From Bacillota bacterium (GTDB taxonomy: Bacteria; Bacillota; Bacilli; Desulfuribacillales; Desulfuribacillaceae): 64,000 bases of DNA. This document shows, piece after piece, positions 15,770 through 25,425 of this stretch (the stretch's first letter is position 1; each line of letters begins with the position of its first letter). The notes beneath the pieces are model-generated. The model was not told the DNA's origin, searched no databases, and was given only the letters and a program-made list of their open reading frames with translations. Made by a program: the position numbers and the translations under genes. Location: contig JAEWFW010000058.1 in assembly GCA_023388635.1 (NCBI GenBank), forward strand, positions 29,552 to 93,551. Direction: 5' to 3'.

Positions 15770-16603
15770 ATGGAGTATAAAATTATAGTGGACAGTTGCT
15801 GTGATCTAACACCGCAGTTAAGAGAGAAAATGGGGATAGTTTCAGTTCCTTTGAAGATGCGGCTCGGGCAAAAAGAGTTCGTAGATGATCAATCGCTTGA
15901 TCTTGATCAATTTATGCGTGAGATGAAAGCGTGTAAGGAAAAAGTCGGCTCATCTGCTCCGTCATTTTTTTCGTTTCAGGAAGCGATTCAAAACGCTAAA
16001 AATGCATTTGTAGTGACCTTGTCCAGCCAGTTATCCGGTTCATATGCTAGTGCTGTAATGGGGAAGGAATCCGCAGAAGAAGACGGCGTAAGCAGCGCGT
16101 ATGTGTTCGATTCCAAAAGTGCTTCGGCGGCTGAAACACTGGTTGCGGTCAAACTCCACGAACTGATTTCTTTAAGTACGCCTAAAGAGCAAATTATCAA
16201 AACAGTCGAACAGTTTATCGATAATATGAAGACTTATTTTGTTTTGGAAAACTACGAAAATTTGCAAAAAAACGGTCGACTCAACAAAATTACCGGAAAG
16301 CTGATTCAGATTTTGAATGTCAAATTGATCATGGGCACCGATCGTATGGGCAATATTGCTTTGTATGAAAAAGCAAGAGGCGCAAAGCAAATGATGAAAC
16401 AACTATTATTATTGATTGAGAAAAGTGGAAAGACCACCGTCGGTGAAAAGCTGGTGATTTCGCATTGCAACAATTTGGATTTAGCTACCCGATTGTCAGA
16501 GGCAATTAAACAGCAATTTCAATTTCAAGAAATACTGATCATCCCTTCCGGAGGGTTAAGCAGTCTCTATACGGATGATAAGGGAATTGTCTTAGCGTTT
16601 TAG
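15770..16603 (+). CDS. DegV family fatty-acid-binding protein
   Basis: 277 residues, normal DegV length. The start YKIIVDSCCDLTPQL and the SSAPSFFSF and VVTLSSQLSGSY motifs place the fatty-acid head group; LENLENLQKNGR-like and the C-terminal SGGLSSLYTDDKGI are also typical. In related organisms these FakB-like proteins deliver fatty acids to a FakA kinase. It is transcribed with the lipoate ligase, 15 bp apart. Confidence 0.9.
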   Translation: MEYKIIVDSCCDLTPQLREKMGIVSVPLKMRLGQKEFVDDQSLDLDQFMREMKACKEKVGSSAPSFFSFQEAIQNAKNAFVVTLSSQLSGSYASAVMGKESAEEDGVSSAYVFDSKSASAAETLVAVKLHELISLSTPKEQIIKTVEQFIDNMKTYFVLENYENLQKNGRLNKITGKLIQILNVKLIMGTDRMGNIALYEKARGAKQMMKQLLLLIEKSGKTTVGEKLVISHCNNLDLATRLSEAIKQQFQFQEILIIPSGGLSSLYTDDKGIVLAF

Positions 16604-16618
16604 ATAGGAGTGTGCGTG

Positions 16619-17617
16619 ATGATGAAACAAATCTATTATTATGAATCTCTACAAAATATTCCATACGATAATATTGCATTGGAAGAATATTTACTGATGA
16701 ACGTGCAGCCTGATGAGTGCATTCTCTATTTATGGCAAAATAAGCATACGGTCGTCATAGGAAGAAATCAAAACGCGTGGAAGGAATGCAAAACCGCTGA
16801 GTTAGAGGCAGATGGGGGATATTTGGCAAGACGCTTATCAGGCGGGGGAGCTGTATTCCATGACTTAGGGAATCTCAACTTTACATTTCTTGCGCGAAAA
16901 GCCAATTACAATGTCGAACGTCAACTTGAAGTGATTCTGAGAGCTGTACAGAAGCTGGGAATTAAAGCGGAAAAATCCGGTCGCAATGATATTACTGTAG
17001 ATGGTGCCAAGTTTTCCGGCAATGCTTTTTATTCTACCAAGGATTACTGCTATCACCATGGAACGGTGCTTTTCAATGTAGATAAAGATAATCTTTCCAA
17101 ATATTTGAATGTTTCAAAGGCAAAGCTCCAATCAAAAGGCGTCAGTTCCGTTCGCTCAAGAATTGCGAATCTCAGGGATTTCAATCCGGATATTACATTG
17201 GAGCAGTTGCGGGAAAAAATGATTGAAGCATTTGGAGAAGTATATGGTTTTGCGCCGCAAAAGCTCGAAGAAAGCCGATTGGATAAAACAGCAATTCAAG
17301 CATTAGCGGAGAAGTTCTCTTCTAGGGATTGGATATATGGTGCGCCGATAAAATTCAGTTATGAGGTCTCTAAACGATTTGATTGGGGAGAAATTGAGTT
17401 GCAAATGGAAATAGGGAACGGCAAAGTGTTGAATACCGCTGTATATTCAGATTCCCTACACCCACATTTTATCTCGGCGATACCGGACGCGCTGAATGGA
17501 ACGATCTTTTCTTCAAGTACTTTGGCGAGTGCGATTGAGGCGATTTCACTTGATGATGGAGTCCCACCGATCCTTGTCGATGATATTAAGAATTTACTGC
17601 TTGAGCAAAGTTTGTAA
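16619..17617 (+). CDS. lplA: Lipoate--protein ligase A
   Basis: 332 residues. The biotin/lipoate ligase fold is shown by YLWQNKHTVVIGRNQNAW, the lipoate loop RRLSGGGAVFHDLGNLNFTF, and the catalytic lysine region NDITVDGAKFSGNAFY. The C-terminal accessory domain typical of LplA is present, so it should activate free lipoate with ATP and transfer it to E2/GcvH lysines. A GTG at 16610 overlaps the ATAGGAG site; ATG 16619 (or 16622) is the start. Confidence 0.93.
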   Translation: MMKQIYYYESLQNIPYDNIALEEYLLMNVQPDECILYLWQNKHTVVIGRNQNAWKECKTAELEADGGYLARRLSGGGAVFHDLGNLNFTFLARKANYNVERQLEVILRAVQKLGIKAEKSGRNDITVDGAKFSGNAFYSTKDYCYHHGTVLFNVDKDNLSKYLNVSKAKLQSKGVSSVRSRIANLRDFNPDITLEQLREKMIEAFGEVYGFAPQKLEESRLDKTAIQALAEKFSSRDWIYGAPIKFSYEVSKRFDWGEIELQMEIGNGKVLNTAVYSDSLHPHFISAIPDALNGTIFSSSTLASAIEAISLDDGVPPILVDDIKNLLLEQSL

Positions 17618-17669
17618 TTATGAATCAGAGTTTGAAATTATTGGTTAATCAGGCTCTGTAAACACTGTT

Positions 17670-17708
17670 TTAGCCGGTTACCGGTATTGATTTCCGATAG
17701 CCGGCTAA
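17670..17708. terminator. Hairpin between the convergent lplA and lipoprotein genes
   Basis: TTAGCCGG (17670-17677) pairs with CCGGCTAA (17701-17708), with a further CCGGT-containing loop. T-runs are weak. Confidence 0.5.
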
Positions 17709-17713
17709 TTACA

Positions 17714-18319
17714 TTAATCGATACTGCTGTGGTATTTTAAATATATTGCTTCAATTTTTGAGTCTGGCAAAATCGGGTCATTGACCAAATGATAATCGTC
17801 TTTATTTGTATCGAAGATCAAAACCATATCCCCGTCGATATCAAACCAGCCGTCTAATTTACCCTCGGTATGTCTGCTGATATGTTCGTCGTATTGTTTG
17901 CGGTAGATATTGAACGCTTCCATGGCATTATCACCGACTGCTACACCCAGTTTTGTCTTTATATCACTTGAAAAGACGCGTATTTGCATAACTTCTTGAG
18001 ATGTTTGCCCGATCAGCAAATCAATTCCGTTTTCGTATATCCACTGATTTGCCTGCTCCCTGAGATATCCGGCATCATCCTCGTACGCCTCTACTATATA
18101 ATTTTCCCCCAATAATTTCCGTACATCTGCTTGTTTTATGCCAAGTGTAACTCCGCTAAAATGTTCCGATGCCTCCGGTAGTTCGGATGTAGGGTCTTCT
18201 TCGTTTTCCAAAGGTTTGGAATCCCCACAAGCCATAAGTATACCTGAAACCGCCGCAAGCATTATAAGCAAATAATACAAAGTTGTCACACCTCTACGCA
18301 TTCTACATTTTTTCGGCAT
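17714..18319 (-). CDS. Hypothetical lipoprotein
   Basis: 201 residues. A hydrophobic signal ends in LMAC (Cys31), then an acidic linker (about residues 35-55) and a globular domain with GVTLGIKQADVRKLLGENY, reminiscent of small SmpA/BLIP-like outer domains, but I do not recognise the family. It is expected to be anchored outside the membrane. The start is uncertain: ATG 18319 has GGGGG about 10 nt upstream, and Met7 or a GTG in the signal would also work. Confidence 0.6.
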   Translation of the reverse strand: MPKKCRMRRGVTTLYYLLIMLAAVSGILMACGDSKPLENEEDPTSELPEASEHFSGVTLGIKQADVRKLLGENYIVEAYEDDAGYLREQANQWIYENGIDLLIGQTSQEVMQIRVFSSDIKTKLGVAVGDNAMEAFNIYRKQYDEHISRHTEGKLDGWFDIDGDMVLIFDTNKDDYHLVNDPILPDSKIEAIYLKYHSSID

Positions 18320-18471
18320 GCCTCAAAACCCCCTGATTAAATAATTATCTAAATACTAATTAATGTAAGTAATAATGTAATATATATAAGAAACAATGTC
18401 AATCAATCTCAGTTTCGCGGTGAATGTACAGGAATGGTCTTTTGAGAAAACACATCTTTTGAGAAAAATAC

Positions 18472-18529
18472 TTGATAAATAGCATCAAAATCATTTACAA
18501 TATCGATAGGAATGAATATTCATTCCTAT
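18472..18529 (+). promoter_or_regulatory. Promoter and 24-bp palindromic TetR operator
   Basis: TTGATA (18472-18477), an 18-bp spacer and TACAAT (18496-18501) form a promoter. Directly downstream, 18506-18529 is a perfect 24-bp inverted repeat with half-site ATAGGAATGAAT, covering the expected start point. Its place just before the TetR gene and the RND operon makes autoregulation the simplest reading. Confidence 0.8.
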
Positions 18530-18544
18530 GCAGGAGGTGAAAAG

Positions 18545-19126
18545 GTGAAATCGAACAAGCGTGAAGATATTCTAAATGCAGCGCTCGTGTTATTTGCAGA
18601 ACGAGGATTTGAGGGAACGACAGTGCCGGATATTGCGAAGAAAGCGAATGTCGGTGCAGGCACAATTTATCGCTATTTTGAGAGTAAGGAAATGTTGCTG
18701 AATGTTTTGTATCAGAAGCATTTGTCGCATTTTAAGGAAATTCTTCAAAACGATATTCTCAAAGAGGGAACCAGTGTACGGGAACAGTTTCATCAATTGT
18801 TCCAAAATATTATTATGTTTGCCAATCGCAATATCTATGCTTTGATTTTTATTGATACACAGAGTTATAGTCATAATTTAAACGAAGAAAGCTTTCAACA
18901 GATGCTGGATTTTTTTGCATCTTTAGGAACGATGTTTGAAAAAGGTAAACAACAAGGAGTCATTGTTCCAATGCCGTCAAGTATACTGCTTGCTATGGTT
19001 TATGGTTCCATTTTGTATTTATATAAGACAATTCGTGCCGGCGGTCTTGAAGAAACTCCGGAACTTTTGGCCAGCATGGAAGAGTGCTGCTGGAATGCCA
19101 TATGTGTCCATGACCAGAGGGTGTAA
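18545..19126 (+). CDS. TetR/AcrR family repressor of the RND operon
   Basis: 193 residues. An N-terminal TetR helix-turn-helix (residues about 8-54: DILNAALVLFAERGFEGTT, then GAGTIYRYFESKEMLL) and a helical ligand-binding domain. GTG 18545 lies 5 nt after AGGAGGTG; an upstream ATG at 18512 lies inside the palindromic operator and is rejected. It is followed 52 bp later by the adaptor and pump, so it likely represses its own operon until an amphiphile binds. Confidence 0.93.
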   Translation: MKSNKREDILNAALVLFAERGFEGTTVPDIAKKANVGAGTIYRYFESKEMLLNVLYQKHLSHFKEILQNDILKEGTSVREQFHQLFQNIIMFANRNIYALIFIDTQSYSHNLNEESFQQMLDFFASLGTMFEKGKQQGVIVPMPSSILLAMVYGSILYLYKTIRAGGLEETPELLASMEECCWNAICVHDQRV

Positions 19127-19178
19127 TCGATATTAAGCAAATTGCAAAAATAACAAAAAGGTTGAGGAGGATTTTGAA

Positions 19179-20543
19179 GTGAAGGGACATTGGTCGAGAA
19201 TTTTAGTTATTACTTTATGTGTATTACTATTGACAGCTTGCACGTCAAACAAAGAAGCAGCAGAACAGGGAAAGCAGGCGAATATTGTTCGAGTGACCGA
19301 AGTCCAAAAGCAGGCGTTGCATAACGAATATGTTTATTCAGGAGCACTACAGCCAATGGAACAAGTGGCTGTGACTTTTCAGGCAGCGGGTGAGATCAAA
19401 CAGACACTTGCTGAAGTTGGTGATGTTGTGCAGGTAGGTGATGTTCTAGCGGTTCTTGATAGTGAATATGCACAATTACAATTGGATCAAGCGAGAAGTG
19501 GAGTTAATCAAGCACAGGCGATGATAGAAGCAGCAAGTGCGGGAATTGAAGCATCAGACGCTCAAATCAGAGCGGCACAGGCTGAACTTGCCACAGCGAA
19601 AAAAGGAGCGTCAGAGCAACAGATAGCTCAGGCTAAAAATGGTGTAGCACAGGCTGAAGCTGCTTACAATAAGGTAAAAGCCGATGCGGAGCGGTATAAA
19701 CTTCTGTATGATCAAGGCGCTGTATCACAAAGCGATTATGAAGGAATCCAATTACAGCTTGATAATGCAGAAAAGACTTTGGCGAATGCCAAAGAAAGCT
19801 TATCACAAGTGTTGGAAGGGGCTACAGAGGAACAAATTAAAGCTGTCACTGCAATGGTTCATCAAGCAGAAGCGGGCAAACAATCTTCGTTGGCATCGTT
19901 AACGCAGGCACAAGCTGGATACGCTAATGCATTGACTGTCCAAGAACAGGCAGCATTGGCATTGTCAAAAACGAGTGTAACGGCAACAATATCAGGCAGT
20001 ATTTTAGAAAAATTTGCGACAGCCGGTCAGATGACGGCAGCGGGTTCACCTGCGTACTCTGTGGGTGTGATTGATCAAATGAAAGTCTTATTGCCGATTC
20101 CAGATTATATGACAAATCATTGGAACGTAGGTCAAGAGGTTCAAGTAAAACTATATGACGAAGTCAGGGTTGGGAAGGTCAATCGTGTTAGTCCGCAGAC
20201 AAATTTCGGTTCAGGGACTGTTTCTGTTGAAGTGGTTGTTCCTAATGAGAAGCATGATTGGAAGGCAGGGCAGATCGTAACGGCAAAAATAGAAATTGAA
20301 CAAGAGAGTGGATTTCTGATTCCGGTTGAATCTGTAGTCAGTTATGGAGAGCAACCTCATGTATTTTGTAATGTAAATGGTATTGCCGTGAAGAAAGACG
20401 TTGTTTTAGGAAAAAATATAGTAGAAAATCAGTTTCATGTAATAGAAGGATTACAAGAAGGGGACAAAGTCATAGTAACAGGTGTCAATAAATTGTTTGA
20501 TGGTGACCTCATTCAAGTAATGGAGGCTCAACCGCATGATTAA
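19179..20543 (+). CDS. RND efflux adaptor (membrane fusion protein), lipoprotein
   Basis: 454 residues with a lipobox LTAC (Cys21). A barrel-lipoyl part (VTFQAAGEIKQTLAEVGDVVQVGDVLAVLDS) is followed by a long Ala/Gln-rich coiled-coil hairpin (about residues 95-255), the returning lipoyl half and a beta-barrel domain. The hairpin is as long as in diderm adaptors. GTG start behind GAGGAG. The last 8 bp overlap the pump gene, indicating coupled translation. Confidence 0.92.
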   Translation: MKGHWSRILVITLCVLLLTACTSNKEAAEQGKQANIVRVTEVQKQALHNEYVYSGALQPMEQVAVTFQAAGEIKQTLAEVGDVVQVGDVLAVLDSEYAQLQLDQARSGVNQAQAMIEAASAGIEASDAQIRAAQAELATAKKGASEQQIAQAKNGVAQAEAAYNKVKADAERYKLLYDQGAVSQSDYEGIQLQLDNAEKTLANAKESLSQVLEGATEEQIKAVTAMVHQAEAGKQSSLASLTQAQAGYANALTVQEQAALALSKTSVTATISGSILEKFATAGQMTAAGSPAYSVGVIDQMKVLLPIPDYMTNHWNVGQEVQVKLYDEVRVGKVNRVSPQTNFGSGTVSVEVVVPNEKHDWKAGQIVTAKIEIEQESGFLIPVESVVSYGEQPHVFCNVNGIAVKKDVVLGKNIVENQFHVIEGLQEGDKVIVTGVNKLFDGDLIQVMEAQPHD

Positions 20544-23500
20544 ATGGTTAGTTGAAAAACGAAAAATTACCCTACTTGTCTTCATCATGCTGATTCTTTA
20601 CGGTGCTTTTGTATTTACACAACTACCGCGTCAAGATATGCCGGATGTTGTAATTCAGCAGGCGATGGTCACTACGGTTTATCCTGGAGCGACACCGGAA
20701 AAAGTGGAGCAGACAGTGACGAAAGTGCTGGAGCAGAGTATTAAAAAGGTTAAAGGTGTGGAAAAAGTGACTTCTACATCTGCCAGTGATGTTTCCATTA
20801 TTATGATTTTTGCTTCCGACGATGCCGATCCGAAAGAAACTTGGAATGAGTTGCGAACCAAGGTCCAAGATGTAGCATCTGAGCTGCCGGAAGGAGTGCA
20901 GCAGCCGATTGTCAATGATGATCTAGCTTCCTTTATTCTGGGATCTTATGTCATCTATGCAGACAATCGGGAACCATTGCACCAACTGCACGATACGATG
21001 CTTCAATGGCGAGATCAACTTAAGATCGTTGAAGGTGTAGCTGATGTTGAAATCAAGGGAATTCCAGATCAAGAAGTTAGAATTGATTTAGATCCGAATA
21101 AGCTGCAAGCGTACAATATACCATGGGAGCAAGTATTAAATGCTGTTCAGAAAGCAGTAGAACGGGTTCCTTTGGGAGATATGAACTACAATGAACGCAA
21201 TTATCAATTGTTTGTTCGTGAGATACAAGATATTAATGAATTAAATGATATTTTGATAACAAAAACTCAGACAGGAGTCCCTGTATATTTACGCGATATC
21301 GGGGAGGTAAAACACGGGCGAACAGATGCCGATTATTTGGCATATTACAACGGGTATCCTGCGATTATGATCAATGCTACGGCAACTGCAGGAGCGGACG
21401 TACCAACACTTGACGCAGACATTAGTGAAAAGTTTGATGAGCTATCTGCTCAACTTCCGGAAACAGTACATTTTGAAGCTACATTTAAAAAAGCAGATGT
21501 CGTTAGTGACATGCTCAAGCATTTGACAACAGAGATGGTTTTGGCTGTTATTGCGGTTGTGTTTGTTTGTATGATGGGTCTACATTTTTTGACGGCATCC
21601 TTTGTGGCCTTATCGATTCCGATATCGGTGGCAGTCGGACTTATATTTGTCAATATGATGGGGATTACGCTAAACGAGATTTCTTTTGTCGGACTGATTA
21701 TTGTTTTGGGAATACTCGTTGATGACGCGATTGTTGTGAATGATAATATTGAACGGCGTTTACGGGTGTTGGGTGAAAGTCCTAAAGTTGCTGCTGTAAA
21801 AGGAGCACAAGAAGTAGCGATTTCCATATTGACAGCAACCATGTCAACCATTTTTGCTTTTATGCCGCTGATGTTTATGACAGGAGATATTGGAGCATTT
21901 ATTAAACCAATTCCTGTTGTTATTGCATCTACTATGTTGGCATCAATGGCAATGTCTTTGACAATTGTACCGATATTTAGACATTGGTATGAAGAAAGAA
22001 GGCAAAGAAAGAGTAAAAATACGAATAAGAATCATGCTGAGAACGGACATAATCTAGACGGTCTGTTAGGCAAACAAATTGAAAAAGTCACACATGTATA
22101 TGCCGGAAAAATTATGCCGCAAGTTTTGAAAAAACCTTTATTGACAGCACTGGTCGGCTTGATGATCGGAACGTCCAGTTTTGGATTGGCATTAGTAACT
22201 CCGATTGAATTGTTCCCTGAGGCGGAAGACCCGAATGTAAATGTTATTGTGCAGATGCCGGTGGGTACTTCTATGGATAAGCTTGACCAGACGATTCAGG
22301 AAGTGCAACAATGGGTTAGGGAGCAGCCGGAAACTGAGTTAGTCAGTGCAGCAGCTGCCGGAGACCCTCCTCAGTTATATGCAGTACTTATGCCGTACGC
22401 TCATACAGCGACGACTGGGCAAGTTTCTGTAAAGGGAAATCCTGATTTATTTGATTTGTCAACGACAGTAAGTAAGTGGAAACAGGAATTGGAAATAGAA
22501 TTTCCACAAGCATCTTTTATTATGGATGTTCCGCGTTTGGGTGTGCCGGTAGGGAGTGCCGTTTCCATTCGTCTGGAAGGCGACAATTTGGAGCAACTTC
22601 AGGCATTAACGCAGGACGTAAAGGAACTTATTTCTGAAACACCGGGGGCAGTCGGTGTTAAGGATAATATGGGTGCTCAAAAATATACACTGGAATTTGA
22701 GATCAATCGTGCGGTAATGGATCAGTATATGGTTGATTATCAAGCGTTGACACGGTCATTGCGTCTAATGAGCTCAGGTATTAAGGTCAGTGATTTTGAT
22801 ACATCAGAAGAAATTATTGATATTCAATTGCACATACCCAATGAAAATGTGGATCCTTATTTGCTGTTTCAACAAATCACCGTGACGAATGCTATGGGTG
22901 AGCAAATACCGATTTCTCAAATAGCTGAAATTACGCCGGCATTCTCTGTACAACAAATTCATCACTATAATTTGAAACGGACAGTGACGGTTGAAGCCAA
23001 TGCCGATGGCAGAACGGCGACAGAACTGAACGCAGAAGTCACAGAGAAATTGAGAAATATGGAATTTCCTCAAGGGTACACGTGGTCCTTTGGTGGAGAA
23101 GTGTATGAACAAGAAGATATATTTACTGAGCTGATTAGTTTGTTTGTAGTTGTGATTTTCTTGATTTTTATTTTGATCACGATGCAATTCTATTCACTTT
23201 CTACACCAATTATCGTCATGACGACGGTGTATCTGGCTGCCGGGGGCGGAATGGTAGGAATATTCGCCTCAGGCTCATCGATTGGGTTTATGAGTATCAT
23301 GGGGATTATCTCATTAGCAGGACTGGTCGTCCGTAACGGAATCGTGTTAATCGAATTTATCGAAGATGCGAGAAGGTTGCATGGCATGGAATTGAAGGAA
23401 GCCGTATTGGAAGCGGTATCAGCTCGTTTCCGTCCAATCTTGCTCACGTCCATGGCGGGGATTCTCGGAATGCTTCCACTGGCATTTGGAAACAGTATAT

Positions 23501-23679
23501 TGTTCCATCCAATGGCGTATACGATTATTTTCGGTTTAATGATTTCTACGTTCTTGACACTGTTTGTTGTTCCGTCGCTCTATATGGTTGTTGCAATGTA
23601 TAAGTTAAAGAGACGGAAAAATAGCAATGTGGATAATGCAAGTACAGCACAAGTATCACAGGAATCACATACCGTATAG
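20536..23679 (+). CDS. RND-family multidrug efflux permease (AcrB/SwrC-like)
   Basis: 1047 residues, full RND length: a first helix, a large extracellular loop with porter domain, helices 2-6, a second loop, and helices 7-12. Proton-relay residues are present: the Asp pair in GILVDDAIVVNDNIERR (TM4) and Arg-Asn in LAGLVVRNGIVLIEF (TM10). TVYPGATPEKVEQTV is typical of the porter domain. It resembles Gram-positive SwrC/YerP pumps, which export surfactin-like amphiphiles. No TolC-like gene follows. Confidence 0.94.
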   Translation: MIKWLVEKRKITLLVFIMLILYGAFVFTQLPRQDMPDVVIQQAMVTTVYPGATPEKVEQTVTKVLEQSIKKVKGVEKVTSTSASDVSIIMIFASDDADPKETWNELRTKVQDVASELPEGVQQPIVNDDLASFILGSYVIYADNREPLHQLHDTMLQWRDQLKIVEGVADVEIKGIPDQEVRIDLDPNKLQAYNIPWEQVLNAVQKAVERVPLGDMNYNERNYQLFVREIQDINELNDILITKTQTGVPVYLRDIGEVKHGRTDADYLAYYNGYPAIMINATATAGADVPTLDADISEKFDELSAQLPETVHFEATFKKADVVSDMLKHLTTEMVLAVIAVVFVCMMGLHFLTASFVALSIPISVAVGLIFVNMMGITLNEISFVGLIIVLGILVDDAIVVNDNIERRLRVLGESPKVAAVKGAQEVAISILTATMSTIFAFMPLMFMTGDIGAFIKPIPVVIASTMLASMAMSLTIVPIFRHWYEERRQRKSKNTNKNHAENGHNLDGLLGKQIEKVTHVYAGKIMPQVLKKPLLTALVGLMIGTSSFGLALVTPIELFPEAEDPNVNVIVQMPVGTSMDKLDQTIQEVQQWVREQPETELVSAAAAGDPPQLYAVLMPYAHTATTGQVSVKGNPDLFDLSTTVSKWKQELEIEFPQASFIMDVPRLGVPVGSAVSIRLEGDNLEQLQALTQDVKELISETPGAVGVKDNMGAQKYTLEFEINRAVMDQYMVDYQALTRSLRLMSSGIKVSDFDTSEEIIDIQLHIPNENVDPYLLFQQITVTNAMGEQIPISQIAEITPAFSVQQIHHYNLKRTVTVEANADGRTATELNAEVTEKLRNMEFPQGYTWSFGGEVYEQEDIFTELISLFVVVIFLIFILITMQFYSLSTPIIVMTTVYLAAGGGMVGIFASGSSIGFMSIMGIISLAGLVVRNGIVLIEFIEDARRLHGMELKEAVLEAVSARFRPILLTSMAGILGMLPLAFGNSILFHPMAYTIIFGLMISTFLTLFVVPSLYMVVAMYKLKRRKNSNVDNASTAQVSQESHTV

Positions 23680-23722
23680 GAAACGTGGTAAAGGGTGAAA
23701 AACAAAAGTAATAGAATATAAG

Positions 23723-23768
23723 AAAACAGCCTCAATCGGAAATGTTATCTCCGAGTTGAGGCTGTTTT
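23723..23768. terminator. Bidirectional terminator between RND and AGCS genes
   Basis: A 13-bp perfect stem, AAAACAGCCTCAA (23723-23735) with TTGAGGCTGTTTT (23756-23768). Confidence 0.9.
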
Positions 23769-23793
23769 CCATATTAACTCATATCATAATTTA

Positions 23794-25140
23794 TTACATT
23801 AATTCATGTTTAGTTTCTTCAAGGAAGCGATTTGTCTCAGCAACAATGACTCCACTTAATCCGACGAGACCGATGATATTTGGAATTGCCATCAACGCGT
23901 TCATTACGTCTGAGAAAGCCCAAACGAGATCAAGTTTCGCTACAGCACCTACAAAAATAGCTGCGATGAATAATAGACGATAGATCAATACTGATTTTAC
24001 ACCAGCTAAGTATTCTAAACATTTTTCGCCGTAATAGCACCAACCCAAGATAGTCGAATAAGCGAAAAGAATGATACTGATACTTACTAAGACGCCACCC
24101 ACAGAAGGTAATGCAGATTCGAAGGCGACGGTTGTCAAGGCAGCCGAATTCGCACCAGTAGATAATGCATCCGTAGTTAAAATAGCTAGAGCTGTAATAC
24201 TACATACGATAATTGTATCGATAAATGTTTGTGTCATACTGACAAGCGCTTGTCTTGCAGGATAATCTGTCTTCGCAGCAGCAGCAGCAATTGGTGCACT
24301 ACCCAAACCGGCTTCATTAGAGAATACTCCGCGCGCAACCCCCCAGCGAATAGCAGCACCGATTCCGCCGCCGATCACGGCATCACCAGTAAACGCAGAA
24401 GAGAAAATTGTAGCAAACGTAGAAGGAACAGCATCAATATTAATGATGACAATAATCAATCCGGCAACAAAATAGAAGGCTGCCATAAAAGGAACAAAAA
24501 ATGCTGTCACTTTTCCGATACTCTTAATTCCGCCGAGAATTACAAGGCTGGAAAGTGCAACGAGCACAAGACCTGTCACCCAACTAGGAACCCCAAATGT
24601 CGTCGTCACAGACTCAGCAACGGAATTCGATTGCACCATATTACCTATACCGAAAGCAGCAATAGAGCCAAATATTGCAAACAGTACACCTAACCATTTG
24701 AGTCCAAGACCTTTTTCAATGTAATACATAGGACCGCCGGACATTTCACCTTTTTCATCGACGACACGGTATTTGACTGCGAGTATAGCTTCGCAATACT
24801 TAGTAGCCATACCGACAAGACCGGTCATCCACATCCAGAATACGGCTCCAGGACCACCGTAGAAAATTGCCGTAGCAACCCCTGCGATATTACCAGTACC
24901 GATTGTTGCGGCTAATGCCGTCGTCAGTGCTTGGAAATGCGAGATATCCCCAGGACTTTTTTCATCTTTGGTGAAGATGAGTTTCATCGCATACCACATC
25001 TTTGTGAATTGCAAGCCTTTGAGGCGGATTGTCAAGAATAATCCGGCACCGACGATAAACACGAGCATCGGAGGTCCCCAAAGAAAGTCGCCCATTTTTC
25101 CCAAAATACTTAATAGTACTTCGCTGATAGAATCTAACAT
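23794..25140 (-). CDS. Alanine/glycine:cation symporter (AGCS family)
   Basis: 448 residues with about 11 membrane helices. Family hallmarks: ALAATIGTGNIAGVATAI (sodium/substrate site), GGPGAVFWMWMTGLVG, GVARGVFSNEAGLGSAPIA, and YSTILGWCYYGEKC. It should import alanine or glycine with sodium. ATG 25140 follows AAAGGAGGAAT; an in-frame ATG 27 nt upstream lies before the ribosome binding site and is rejected. Monocistronic. Confidence 0.95.
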   Translation of the reverse strand: MLDSISEVLLSILGKMGDFLWGPPMLVFIVGAGLFLTIRLKGLQFTKMWYAMKLIFTKDEKSPGDISHFQALTTALAATIGTGNIAGVATAIFYGGPGAVFWMWMTGLVGMATKYCEAILAVKYRVVDEKGEMSGGPMYYIEKGLGLKWLGVLFAIFGSIAAFGIGNMVQSNSVAESVTTTFGVPSWVTGLVLVALSSLVILGGIKSIGKVTAFFVPFMAAFYFVAGLIIVIINIDAVPSTFATIFSSAFTGDAVIGGGIGAAIRWGVARGVFSNEAGLGSAPIAAAAAKTDYPARQALVSMTQTFIDTIIVCSITALAILTTDALSTGANSAALTTVAFESALPSVGGVLVSISIILFAYSTILGWCYYGEKCLEYLAGVKSVLIYRLLFIAAIFVGAVAKLDLVWAFSDVMNALMAIPNIIGLVGLSGVIVAETNRFLEETKHELM

Positions 25141-25307
25141 ATGATTCCTCCTTTTATTTTTGGACACGTAACTATGTAGTGCAACACAATTGAATTACGC
25201 AATCCTATTATAATACATATATTCATTATAATAAAAAATCAGCCTAATGTATAGGAAGAATTTCAATTCTCTGTATAATAAATGAATTTTTACATAGTAT
25301 AACTTCG

Positions 25308-25409
25308 AAATTAGCGCAATATAAGGAAAAATTGAACAAATATATATAATGAAAAGTCGAAGTGGATATATGTAATGAAAATGGAAGCAATATATTGAAA
25401 ATTAGCGCA
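25308..25409 (+). repeat. Direct repeats upstream of the YIEGIA gene
   Basis: AAATTAGCGCA occurs at 25308-25318 and 25399-25409. Between them the motif ATATAT(A/G)TAATGAAAA occurs twice and ATATATTGAAAA once. It may be a regulator-binding array or slippage-prone AT-rich DNA. Confidence 0.5.
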
Positions 25410-25425
25410 CTCTAGGAGAATTTAT

